From Perca fluviatilis (lineage: Eukaryota > Chordata > Actinopteri > Perciformes > Percidae): DNA of 64,000 nt. Under the pieces are notes generated by a model. That model ran no database searches. It had not been told where the DNA came from and saw nothing but the letters and a program-made list of their open reading frames with translations. Positions 43,205-58,662 of this stretch are shown here, piece by piece. The position numbers and the translations under genes are program-made. The stretch spans positions 12,748,597 to 12,812,596 of the forward strand of contig NC_053120.1 of NCBI RefSeq assembly GCF_010015445.1, in the 5' to 3' direction. Position 1 is the stretch's first letter; each line of letters begins with the position of its first letter.

Positions 43205-43847
43205 GAATCAGGCCTTCATGTTCAAATAGCTGCTAGGAAACCACTGCTAAGGAGAGGCAACAAGCAGAAGAGATTTGTTTGGGTCAAGAAACACAAGGAC
43301 TGGACATTAGACCAGTGGAAATCTGTGCTTTGGTCTGATGAGTCCAAATTTGAGATCTTTGGTTCCAACCGCCGTGTCTTTGTGCGACGCAGAAAAGGTG
43401 AACGGATGGATTCTAAATGCCTGGTTCCCACCGTGAAGCATGGAGGAGGAGGTGTGATGGTGTGGGGGTGCTTTGCTGGTGACACTGTTGGGGATTTATT
43501 CAAAATTTAAGGCATATTGAACCAGCATGGCTACCACATCATCCTGCAGCGACATGCCATCCCATCCGGTTTGCGTTTAGTTGGACCATCATTTATTTTT
43601 CAACAGGACAATGACCCCAAACACACCTCCAGGCTGTGTAAGGGCTATTTGACCAAGAAGGAGAGTGATGGACCGCAGAGTGAAGGCAAAAGGACCAACA
43701 AGTGCTAAGCATCTCTAGGAACTCCTTCAAGACTTTTGGAAAACCATTTCAGATGACTACCTCTTGAAGCTCATCAAGAGAATGCCAAGAGTGTGCAAAG
43801 CAGTAATCAGAGCAAAGGGTGGCTACTTTGAAGAAACTAGAATATAA
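43205..43847 (+). pseudogene. Tc1-like transposase, interrupted and internally deleted
   Basis: The intact enzyme is a DDE transposase that cuts and rejoins element ends in the nucleus. The frame opens abruptly at 43205 (ESGLHVQIAARKPLLRRGNK) with no start and none of the paired-like helix-turn-helix half. The catalytic core follows: WSDES with the first Asp codon at 43337-43339, a Gly-rich KHGGGGVMVWGCF stretch, and QQDNDPKHT with the second catalytic Asp at about 43607-43615. A nonsense codon TAA at 43508-43510 breaks it. Near 43670 an internal deletion, probably about 70 bases, removes the segment carrying the third catalytic residue (the DLNPIE region in relatives) and shifts the frame. 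The carboxyl end resumes in the next frame from 43701 (SKHL, a TAG at 43716-43718, then ELLQDFW, RMPRVCKAVI and GGYFEE) to TAA at 43845-43847. At least two stops, a deletion and a missing catalytic acid make it inactive. Confidence 0.93.
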
Positions 43848-43849
43848 GA

Positions 43850-44009
43850 CGTTTTCAGTTATTTCATACTTTTTTTGTTAAGTACGTAATTCCACGTGTT
43901 CATTCATAGTTTTGATGCCTTCAGTGAGAATCTACGATGTAAATAGTCATGAAAATAAAGGAAACTCATTGAATGAGAAGGTGTGTCCAAACTTTTGGCC
44001 TGTACTGTA
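43850..44009 (-). repeat. Right terminal inverted repeat of the Tc1 element
   Basis: Inverse of the left repeat, with small substitutions and indels between the arms, which indicates an old insertion. Confidence 0.92.
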
Positions 44010-44011
44010 CG

Positions 44012-45411
<1,400 letters not shown>

Positions 45412-45602
45412 GGGGCACCTGGGTAGCTCACCTTGTAGAGCATGCACCCTATGTATGGAGGCTCGGTCTTCGCCGAGGCGGCAGCCGCGGGTTCGAAACC
45501 GACCTGTGGCCCTTTGCTGCATGTCATTCCCCCTCTCTCTCCCCTTTCAGGTCTAAGCTGTCCTATCAAATAAAGGCGTAAAAATGCCACAAAAGAAAAA
45601 AC
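45412..45602 (+). mobile_element. Full-length tRNA-derived SINE
   Basis: The head is tRNA-like, with a polymerase III A box in TGGGTAGCTCACCTTGTAGA (about 45420-45439) and a perfect-looking B box GGGTTCGAAACC (45489-45500), correctly spaced for an internal promoter. The body carries GACCTGTGG, TTTGCTGCATGTCATTCC and a CT-rich run. The tail reads AAATAAAGGCGTAAAAATGC followed by A-rich text. Such elements are transcribed by polymerase III and copied by a partner LINE. No clear target duplication was found. The copy at 2131-2226 is the same family, 5'-truncated. Family name not assigned. Confidence 0.88.
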
Positions 45603-48568
<2,966 letters not shown>

Positions 48569-48609
48569 TTTTTTTTTTTTTTTTTTTTTTTTTTTTGGTT
48601 TTTTTTTTT

Positions 48610-48658
<49 letters not shown>
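48569..48658 (+). repeat. Compound T28-GG-T16-(GT)22 tract
   Basis: Poly(T) with one GG break runs directly into a GT array. The G break resembles the first step from T run to GT repeat. Confidence 0.96.
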
Positions 48659-48659
<1 letters not shown>

Positions 48660-48970
48660 TCTGGAGAGACAATCTCTTTTTTAAGCTGTCTTAATGACAT
48701 ACGATATAAATGTCATTTATGCTGTAGGGGAAACCGGAAGACTCACACAACACTGATAATGTTTGAATTTGTGTGAAATTGAACGTTGGCATCGTTATTT
48801 TAAGTGCTACTGTACTTGCTCTGAATTACTTTTTTTTCTAGAAGTCAATACCTTTGTTAAACTAGAGCATGACATTTTAGTAATTTGTAAATGTTTGGCC
48901 TTTGGACTGTTGGTCACACAAAACTTTTGATGAAGTCCCCTTACATTCTAGGATATTGTATTTTTTATTG

Positions 48971-48971
<1 letters not shown>
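48659..48971. other. Noncoding stretch
   Basis: Nothing recognised. Confidence 0.5.

Positions 48972-49024
<53 letters not shown>
48972..49024 (+). repeat. (TA)n microsatellite, about 26 units
   Basis: Uninterrupted and self-complementary, so it can extrude as a cruciform. Confidence 0.97.
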
Positions 49025-49026
<2 letters not shown>

Positions 49027-50983
49027 TAATTAAATAACTAAAAGACTAATAAATGAATTGAGAAAATAAACCGCAAATTAATCAAATCAAATAACTGTTG
49101 CAGCCTAGTGGTATTGCTACTTTGAGTTATGTGAAGTATCTGAATGAGTTATGTGAAATATCCATCATGTTTTAATGCAAACCGGAGACACATTTGTGAC
49201 AATAATGCAGAGACTAAAAAACGGATTGTTCTGAGACACTGAGTCAGTCTATCGGCCGGGATGTTTGGAATCCGATGATTCATTAGCTGGACAACAGCTT
49301 AACTTAATTACATAGGACTTGACGTCACAAAAGGTGGGTTTGTAATCTTTGGCCTGCATTCAGCATTAGTCTCCAGCCCTGCTGTCCCCAGGCTGTGTCT
49401 ATCTGCTTGTTAAGAAGGACTATCGTTTTCTTCCATTATGAATTATCTTCTACCTCACAGATGTGAAACACCATCTTGTTTTTGTACATTTTCCTGTCTA
49501 GAAGAAACAGAAAACCCTGATTGACCATTAATAATAACTTGCTTCGCCAAGAAAAAGATAGAAGAAGTATAAACAGACAGATAATTAAAGGGTGTGTCAT
49601 TTCTCTTTCACATTTGTACCTTGTGTGGGTGTTTATATGCATGCAAGACAGCGGCAGGCAGGGTGAAAATGACAGAGGCTTTATTTGAAGGCAAGTGGAT
49701 ACTGAGTCATTAGTAGAAAGACAGTTGTAAAACGAGCAGGAATGTTGCTGCTGGGTCCGGTGAGGTTTTTATCAGGGTGCGAGGTGTAATGACAGCAACA
49801 AGAGTTTCCCTGAAGGAAAACCGAGAGGGAGAGAGAAGAACGGGAAAACTTGAAGAGCAGTAGAGAGATGAACAATGGCTGGATAGGTAGAAAATGTGCA
49901 AAGATGAGATATAACAGCTAACAGGTGAATTCCACAATAGAGATCATCGTATTACCACATGGCGACAGGTTTGAATCTTTGAATGAGTAGACAGTCCACC
50001 AACAGCTAATATTTTCTTAATCTATATTCTTTAACTACAGTCGAGATATAGAGAGACTAAATAAAGGAGTGGAAGAAAATAGCAGAGCTCGGAGACGCAG
50101 CTTGCCCTGTAGTTTGTAAAGACAGTGAGATAAACAGAGATGGTGAAGATAAAAGAGGAATCCAGTGATATCTCGTCTACTTGACTTATCAACAGTAGCA
50201 GCAAGGAATGGTTAGAGAAGCCCAACAAGGCAGTAAATAACTGTCTGATTGTTTTTTGTGATTATTTTTCGTCTGTCAGGCTCTTAGGTGGCTAGAGATG
50301 TCTACACTTTGTCGGATTAGAGGCAAACAAAAATGTAAAGAGGCTTTTTCAAAGATTGATATATATTTTTTTTATTATTATGGGAGTTTATTAGGTTTTA
50401 TCATGCACACCTCAAATAAAACACTTCAGTTTTGATGACCAACATTTTTGGGGTATTGTGTCATCCTAGTGGTTTGATTCCCCTGTAGTGCTCCCAGGGG
50501 GTACAAACAACACATGGAGGTAATGGAGATGTCCAAAGTTAATTCTTGTAGAAGCCTTAATTATCTTGTTAATCATGTCTGACCTGCCTGAACACATACT
50601 CAGGAAAACAAAGTGTGTCTTTGCATGGATTTTGGATCGGAGCCTGGTGAAAGTATAAGGCGGCCAACCTCATAAAAACTTATTTTTAACCTGTTTTAAT
50701 TCTGATTATAAAGCAAAATCGTACACTGAAACTGAAGAAACCGAGATAATAAAATGAAAATACACACGGCAAGGTACACACACGTGCAGCCACGCACACC
50801 CTGAAAAGTACACGGACGGCAGAACTTTGCCAAATTACACGAAACCAACAGCAAACCAGACAACTGCGGCGGAGGGGAGAGAGAGCATGCAGAGGGTGGA
50901 TGCAGAGGGTGGATGCGAAAGGAACTTTCCAGCTGTTACCGTATCACGTTTGACATCAGTGTCTTGTCCTCCACCCAGCAAAC

Positions 50984-50985
<2 letters not shown>
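49025..50985. other. Noncoding stretch
   Basis: No gene recognised. A 13-base unit, TGCAGAGGGTGGA, is duplicated in tandem at 50888-50913. Confidence 0.5.

Positions 50986-51019
<34 letters not shown>
50986..51019 (+). repeat. (CA)n microsatellite
   Basis: 17 units. Confidence 0.95.
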
Positions 51020-51022
<3 letters not shown>

Positions 51023-51154
51023 TTATTGGCCATGAATTGCCTCAAGGCTTTTTTCCTAAAGTAGTTCTTATCTCATACAAAAAGGTAGTCATACACAACT
51101 ACATGCAGTCATGTGCATAAATTCCATCAACCTTTTGTTCTTTCTCTTTATCTG

Positions 51155-51156
<2 letters not shown>

Positions 51157-51188
<32 letters not shown>
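51157..51188 (+). repeat. (AC)n microsatellite
   Basis: 16 units. Confidence 0.95.
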
Positions 51189-51190
<2 letters not shown>

Positions 51191-51344
51191 TCCACATTCA
51201 TCTATAATGTTCCTCCTTAGGAGCATGAAATTACAGGTTAGTCTTTTGAGTCAGCGTCTGTTAAAACTGAATATCATCAACACAATAGAGAACTATTGTC
51301 TACGTGCACAATTGAATAGAAATGTCCTCTTTTTCTCTCTCTCT

Positions 51345-51378
51345 CTCACAAACACAAACACACACACACACACACACA
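51345..51378 (+). repeat. Short CA-rich array
   Basis: Imperfect CACAAACACAAACA leading into about ten pure CA units. Confidence 0.9.
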
Positions 51379-52182
51379 TCTGTAAACACATCAAATAACA
51401 GTGCCAAACCCCAATGAGCTTACACACCCCCTCCCTTAAATACCACACAACTCGCCATTCCCCACTCACAAAATATACTTACCTTGACACGCCTCCCAGA
51501 ACACACACACGCAGCTACAAGCATCAGCACACTCAGCTCAGGGATGCCTGCTTATTGTGAAAGCTTGTCCCGTTTGTAGATAAGAGCAGATCATGTGGAG
51601 CATTAAGAGATGAGTTAAATCTTCAGGTACGCCCTCTTTCCACTTCATTTGTTGTTCTTAACACGAGCAACAAGTGTGTTGACATTGTTGCCACCCAACA
51701 CCCTTTCGCATTAGTGTTAAAAATGACACATGCTTCTACACAGTGCTGCTTTTGGATCGTTTCTGCTCAGGAATGGACCTGCCCCGCCTGTGATCACATT
51801 ATAGCGTGTGCTGCAGTGCAACGTGGGCGCCTGGGGCCTTGCTTCTGCCCCGTTTACTCACCCGCTTCCCAGGTCTGCCACAGCCGCTTGTAAAAGTCAT
51901 GGCGAGTGTCAAAATTAAAGCTATGCATGCTGCTTTTATTACCTTTCTTTTGGGTGTCTTTCCCCCTTCCTAGCTTCTGTCTTTCCTTTGCTTTCTCCAT
52001 CTCCCACTGTGTGCATGAAAGTGCTTTGTGACACATCGTTTGGTTTAATTAGTCATTACAATTCTTTCTTTTCTCTGTCCTTGTTTCTCTTTTACTTTCC
52101 CCTCATCTCTCTCTATCTCTCTCTCTTTCTCTCTCTCTCTCTATCTCTATCTATCCTTTAACATCTCCTCTGGGCTCCCCAG
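51379..52182. other. Noncoding stretch ending in a very strong pyrimidine tract
   Basis: From about 52065 to 52150 almost every base is C or T (TCTCTC and TATCTC runs). The tract is followed by a possible branch-point TTAAC (A at 52161) and by CCCCAG at 52177-52182. This is the acceptor side of the candidate exon below. Confidence 0.5.
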
Positions 52183-52266
52183 ATACAGTTAACCGTTTAG
52201 AGACCTCTCTGTCTCAATTCTCTGATCCAATTTTCAACAGCCCATTAAACCAAGATGATTCACACA
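52183..52266 (+). CDS. Candidate internal coding exon, unknown gene
   Basis: Eighty-four bases lie between an excellent acceptor (about 85 bases of pyrimidine tract, TTAAC 21 bases before the AG, then CCCCAG) and a consensus-like donor ACA/GTGAGT at 52267. Two of the three frames hit stops early. The remaining one is open throughout: it uses two bases, then 27 codons reading TVNRLETSLSQFSDPIFN and then SPLNQDDSH, and leaves one base over. The length is a multiple of three, so it could be skipped without a frame change. The peptide is polar, with a Leu/Ile-spaced first half and an Asn/Asp/Ser-rich end, typical of a linker or coiled-coil edge. I do not recognise the protein. A second candidate at 57475-57512 continues the reading in the right phase. 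The alternative is a chance match; a single 28-codon open frame is weak evidence by itself. Confidence 0.42.
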
Positions 52267-52479
52267 GTGAGTACAGTACGCAACCTGGAGAAAAACTGAC
52301 TGCTCTAAATGATGTGAAAAGCTCTCATCAAAGAGCTGCACAAAGTTAGATTTGACCCCAGAAATTGAGGGAGATACAGACTGCCAACGTGTTGATCAGC
52401 CAGGAAAATACAGTCATAAATACGGATATACAATTGCCCTCAGATGGCACAGTCTGTCATCCACCATTCATAAATCACC
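52267..52479. other. Noncoding stretch
   Basis: Would be the start of an intron if the exon at 52183-52266 is real. Nothing else seen. Confidence 0.4.
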
Positions 52480-52765
52480 ATAGGAATGACCAGCCGTTCT
52501 CAGTTATTTCTGCTTATTATTTGCAGTTATTCCAGTGCACGGCATTTCCGAAGGCCTCCGGGGATAATGACAATGTTAGTAACATGCGTAAACCCTGCAA
52601 TCGGATCTGGCTCCATGCTGCCCAGCATTGCCAGGCTGTATGTCTGAGCAGACGGATGGATGGCATTGCCAAATCTGTTAGCCTGAAAGAAAGTTCTTTT
52701 CCACAAGCAAGGCGACTCAGACTGGCGATTACGCCCCTGCTTTTTATAGCAGTTCTGCTGGGGTG
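52480..52765. promoter_or_regulatory. Candidate conserved noncoding element
   Basis: This GC-balanced island is free of stops in one plus frame and in two minus frames over about 240 bases. It includes CCGAAGGCCTCCGGGGATAA and AACATGCGTAAACCCTGCAA. None of the three peptides resembles a protein. Absence of stops in several frames at once points to composition and constraint on DNA, not to coding. Placement close to the exon-like segment at 52.2 kb is suggestive of an intronic enhancer. Confidence 0.3.
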
Positions 52766-55632
<2,867 letters not shown>

Positions 55633-55890
55633 CAGGGCTTAAAGTATTCCGGCACCGTGCCAGATCTCCGGCGTGCGGCCGTGAGGAAAAAACAAACAAA
55701 CTTGCATGCGGTTTAATATTTTCGAGGCAATTGATTTCACATACCAATCATATGAGAGGAACGCAGCAATAACTAACGCAGGGCTTAAAGTACTCTGGCC
55801 TAGTGCCGGATTTCTGGCATATGACTATTTTAGAAAAATAAATAAATGAAAAAGTCCTCATGGGATTTGTTTTTGATGCGCTGGGTTTAA

Positions 55891-55957
55891 CCAATCATCG
55901 AACTTCCACCTACCAATAAAACTAGTTCTAGCCAATCAGATGCAAAGTAGGGCGGGT
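55891..55957 (+). promoter_or_regulatory. Three CCAAT boxes and a GC box
   Basis: CCAAT occurs at 55891, 55913 and 55932 (spacing 22 and 19 bases), followed by AGGGCGGG at 55949-55956. The coding-like fragment begins about 60-80 bases downstream. This is the layout of a TATA-less promoter; activity not shown. Confidence 0.35.
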
Positions 55958-56012
55958 CTTTGCCAAAAAGCGAGAGTGCAATGTGGTCTCCGTAGTAACG
56001 TGGCTAAAAAAA

Positions 56013-56215
56013 TGGGGGCAAAGTTTATCAAACTTGGAGCATGTAGGTACAGCTTTAGTTGAGAAAGGAGTTAAAAACAAATGGCGCTGGGCATGAATAG
56101 AGGACAAGAGGAAAAGGGTGGAGACGGGAAGCCGTTTAGCACTTGGTGCCTCATTTTTTAGGGAGCTGGGTGCTTGCTTCTGCAGTGTATGAAAGTGCTT
56201 GCTAGTCATTAGATG
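56013..56215 (+). pseudogene. Broken reading frame, probable transposon-derived zinc-finger protein
   Basis: After an ATG (56013; MGAKFIK) the plausible reading shifts by one base at CTTGGAG, continues LEHVGTALVEKGVKNKWRWA, meets TGA where Trp would fit, and goes on IEDKRK. It then shifts again to GGDGKPFSTWCLIF, followed by TAG and text with two further Cys. The Trp-rich KWRWAW/IEDK stretch followed by spaced Cys resembles the start of hAT-derived zinc-finger proteins annotated in many fish; this family link is from memory and uncertain. Two frameshifts and two stops rule out function. Confidence 0.38.
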
Positions 56216-56240
56216 CTAGTCACAAAGCTTTGGGCCGTGC

Positions 56241-57474
56241 ACTCTGTCATACAAGTACGTTACCGGTAAGGACAACGTCTACCGCTACCGCTGCGACTGC
56301 GCCTTCACTGACCAACCGTGTTTGGGATATAAACAATACGTTTGTGCACATTCATGGAGGAACACGATTTGTCATTAACGATGGCCACTGTGTAAAAACT
56401 ATCTGAAGCCCAAACTGCCTTGACAAAGCTGTCTGTTTGGAATCATTTTGATTGTGACCTGGCCAAAGTAACAACACAACATCTAGAAAGTTTTGTATTA
56501 CCAATGATTCATTGTAGGATTATGATATTATTGCAATATGTAAATCAACATTGACTCTTAATTTAACATATGGTTGGAAGAAATAAAAATGGATCCAAAA
56601 CTTCTTACATTACATGTACTGTATTTTCACCAACATCCGTAGCCATCAGCAGTTGTTTCCTGTCTGCAAATTCCCATAAAATCTGTGTCATGGTTTGCCT
56701 TTGGGAGTTGACTCAATCAACTAAACTGTCGATTTGAGCCTTCCCTCTGCAATTGAAGACACTACACAAAAGACACATTACTCTTCTTTTGAAATACATA
56801 TCAGGTCAAATTAATTCACTTCAGATATGACATTGCTGACTTTATCACTTTGTCATTATGAAGGAAAACATCCAAAAAGAGAAAACTTGGCAAGTAGATA
56901 TCTTGAAAGATGTTGCATTACCATGAAACAAAACCGTCCACAATTAGAACAAGAAAATCTGAGTTTTATTAAGTGATGAAATTAACTTAAAGTTTGACAA
57001 ATGATCCTGATAACATGATAGATATGAATGGAGCGAGGCCATGGGTTAGAGCTAACCCTAACCCAAATACACTCATTTAAGTGTATTTTTTGATACCGTA
57101 TCTTAAAAGATGCTCTTAGTCCAGATCCCACAGTTGTGTCAGTAAATCAAGATGATCTCACCTCCTATTTTTCTCAATTTATTGTTTTTTTTCCCCCACA
57201 TTGTCTCTTTTCACAATCCTTTCCTTGTTTGGTCCTTCAAATTCTTGCTGTGCGCCTGCTCTGGTTGTCTTCTCAGTCTTCCACAACTGTTGGGAAGCTT
57301 CAAAGACATAGAGGGCATCAAAGGCTTTGGCCCCTAGTGGCCTCCTCCCCTCATCCCTATGCTCCCCTTCTGCTCTGTCTTTTAGTCTCCACTGTTGCAG
57401 CTTTGTTGTTCCTTCCCTCATGTGCAAGTGATTAAATGACAGGGCCGAAGGAAAACACAAACCTTGTTTTCTAG
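56241..57474. other. Noncoding stretch
   Basis: No gene recognised. A short telomere-like inverted motif, GGGTTAG then CTAACCCTAACCC, lies at 57043-57064. Confidence 0.45.
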
Positions 57475-57512
57475 GCAGCGAGAACGCTCGGAATTCCAGT
57501 GGATTTACGGCG
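57475..57512 (+). CDS. Candidate small coding exon, unknown gene
   Basis: Thirty-eight bases lie between CCTTGTTTTCTAG and the donor GGCG/GTAAGC. ATGAC, with its A 35 bases before the AG, could serve as branch point. All three frames are open. Spliced after 52183-52266, which leaves one base, the reading is SSENARNSSGFTA, polar and Ser/Asn-rich like the end of the preceding exon, and it ends in phase 0. The surroundings are more AT-rich than the segment itself. Not recognised; 38 bases is short, so chance is a serious alternative. Confidence 0.3.
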
Positions 57513-58091
57513 GTAAGCATCCCTCAGATCCTTACTGGTTAAATGGGACTCTAGAGAACCTTCCTGCTATCTGCTAACACCATCCAGGTCACTTTCCTTT
57601 GTTGCTCCTTCCTACTGGTCTACAATTTTCTTTTCTTTTTCTCTTCTTTCTCCTTTTTATCTCCTCTGTAGTTGAGGTCATCATCTACCTAATTCTCTCC
57701 TACACAGAGGAGTTGATACAAAGGTCTATTCATAGTCTGAGTGACTGCTCATTTTCTCATCTCTGTCCAGCTGTCTTGCTTAACTGTCACTCGGGTTCTA
57801 ATGAAAGTTCAGATGGTCACGGATGGTACAGTTGCTGCCATTGTGCCTTTACAGGCAACGGTTATGTCTGCTGTTTTGTCATCCTTCCCTGAAAGCAAAA
57901 ACACAGCACCGTGTCTTGATATGGAATGGTTTGTCCGTGCAGTGACCTTGACAAATATTGGATTCTCTGTCCAGCTGGACCGCTCTGAGGTTGTTGCAGG
58001 GGCCTCATGGGGGCCCACCAACTAAATGAAGAAGAGTTGAATGCTCATATTTGACACCGACACAGTCTATCTAATCTAATCTAAATATAGT
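57513..58091. other. Noncoding stretch with strong acceptor-like tracts
   Basis: Two acceptor-like sites stand out: a roughly 45-base pyrimidine tract ending CTCTGTAG at 57672, and TCTCATCTCTGTCCAG at 57770. After the second, the phase that would follow 57475-57512 stays open for 84 codons to TAA at 58023-58025 (VTDGTVAAIVPLQATVMS...). The peptide is not recognised. It could be a terminal exon or a chance frame. Confidence 0.3.
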
Positions 58092-58662
58092 GGCTCTGTG
58101 AGGCTATGCTAATAAATGCTAAAATCAGCATGCTAACATGATCACAATGACAATGTAAACATGCTAATGTTTAGCGGGCATTATATTTACCATGTTCACC
58201 ATTTTGGTTTAGCGTGTTAGCATGTTAACATTTGCTAATTAGCACTGAACACAAAGTTTGGCTGAGGGAAATCTCACTAGTTTGCAAATATTTTGTCATT
58301 ACATTTTTAGTATTGGACACATTTTGACCTGATGATGTTGCAAAAGGAAAGCTAAGGGATCACCAAAGTTTTTTATAATTCATCCTGAGGACATCAATGT
58401 GTGTACCGAGTGTCATTACAATCCATCTGAAACATTTGAATTAAAACCTCAAAAGTGAACCTCATAGTGACGCTGGAGGAAAAGTCAGTGGATGAATAAA
58501 GTCGGTAGGATTCATCCTCTGGGGCCTGTGAATGTTTGTGCAAAATTTCAAGGCAATCCATCAAATATATGTTAAGATATTTCTGTCTGGAGCAAAGTGG
58601 TGGACCAACCAACAGGCAGACATTGCAAACCATAGAGCTACGCCGCTTAGCATGGCTAAAGT
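58092..58662 (+). repeat. Dispersed fish repeat rich in GCTAAC/TTAGCATG
   Basis: The block runs from GGCTCTGTGAGGCTATGCTA to CGCCGCTTAGCATGGCTAAA. It contains the characteristic text ATGCTAATGTTTAGC, TTGCTAATTAGCAC, GATCACCAAAG, ATTCATCCT (twice), GGCAATCCATC and AAGTGGTGGACCAACC. These occur in this order in very many fish genomes, by memory. The internal unit ending ATTCATCCTgAGG/ATTCATCCTcTGG is repeated about 120 bases apart. The 175-codon frame starting at 58532 begins inside this repeat and is not a gene. Element class not known to me. Confidence 0.7.

Larger units (their letters stand above)
42976..44011 (+). mobile_element. Defective Tc1/mariner (Tc1-like) transposon
   Basis: The element starts CAGTACAGGCCAAAAGTTTG just inside TA at 42976-42977 and ends with the inverse (CTTTTGGCCTGTACTG) before TA at 44010-44011, giving the TA target duplication of this superfamily. 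The terminal inverted repeats are about 170 bases (42978 to about 43147, and about 43850 to 44009). Inverted similarity extends further inward, to about 43204 on the left, into an inverted decayed copy of the transposase 3' coding end (43155-43203 against 43759-43825). Intact relatives are about 1.6 kb by recollection; this copy is 1.03 kb and has lost the amino-terminal DNA-binding half. The family resembles those described in many teleosts. It is not autonomous. Confidence 0.93.
55633..56240 (+). mobile_element. Decayed mobile element with promoter-like block and zinc-finger-like fragment
   Basis: Two diverged direct copies of about 40 bases start at 55634 and 55780 (GCAGGGCTTAAAGTA, then CGGCACCGTGCCAGAT or TGGCCTAGTGCCGGAT). 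A CCAAT-rich, GC-box-containing block follows. Then comes a broken reading frame, described separately. I have seen this succession in fish genomes near transposon-derived zinc-finger genes, from memory. Boundaries are not defined by terminal repeats. Confidence 0.4.

Noticed and set aside
51580..51626. 47-base exon-like segment (CCCGTTTGTAG to TTCAG/GTACGC)
   Set aside because: Its only open frame ends in phase 0, which would put the exon candidate at 52183 into a frame with an immediate stop, so the two cannot be neighbours; the pyrimidine tract is weak.
57043..57064. Telomere-like CTAACCCTAACCC
   Set aside because: Only two to three units; not an interstitial telomere array.
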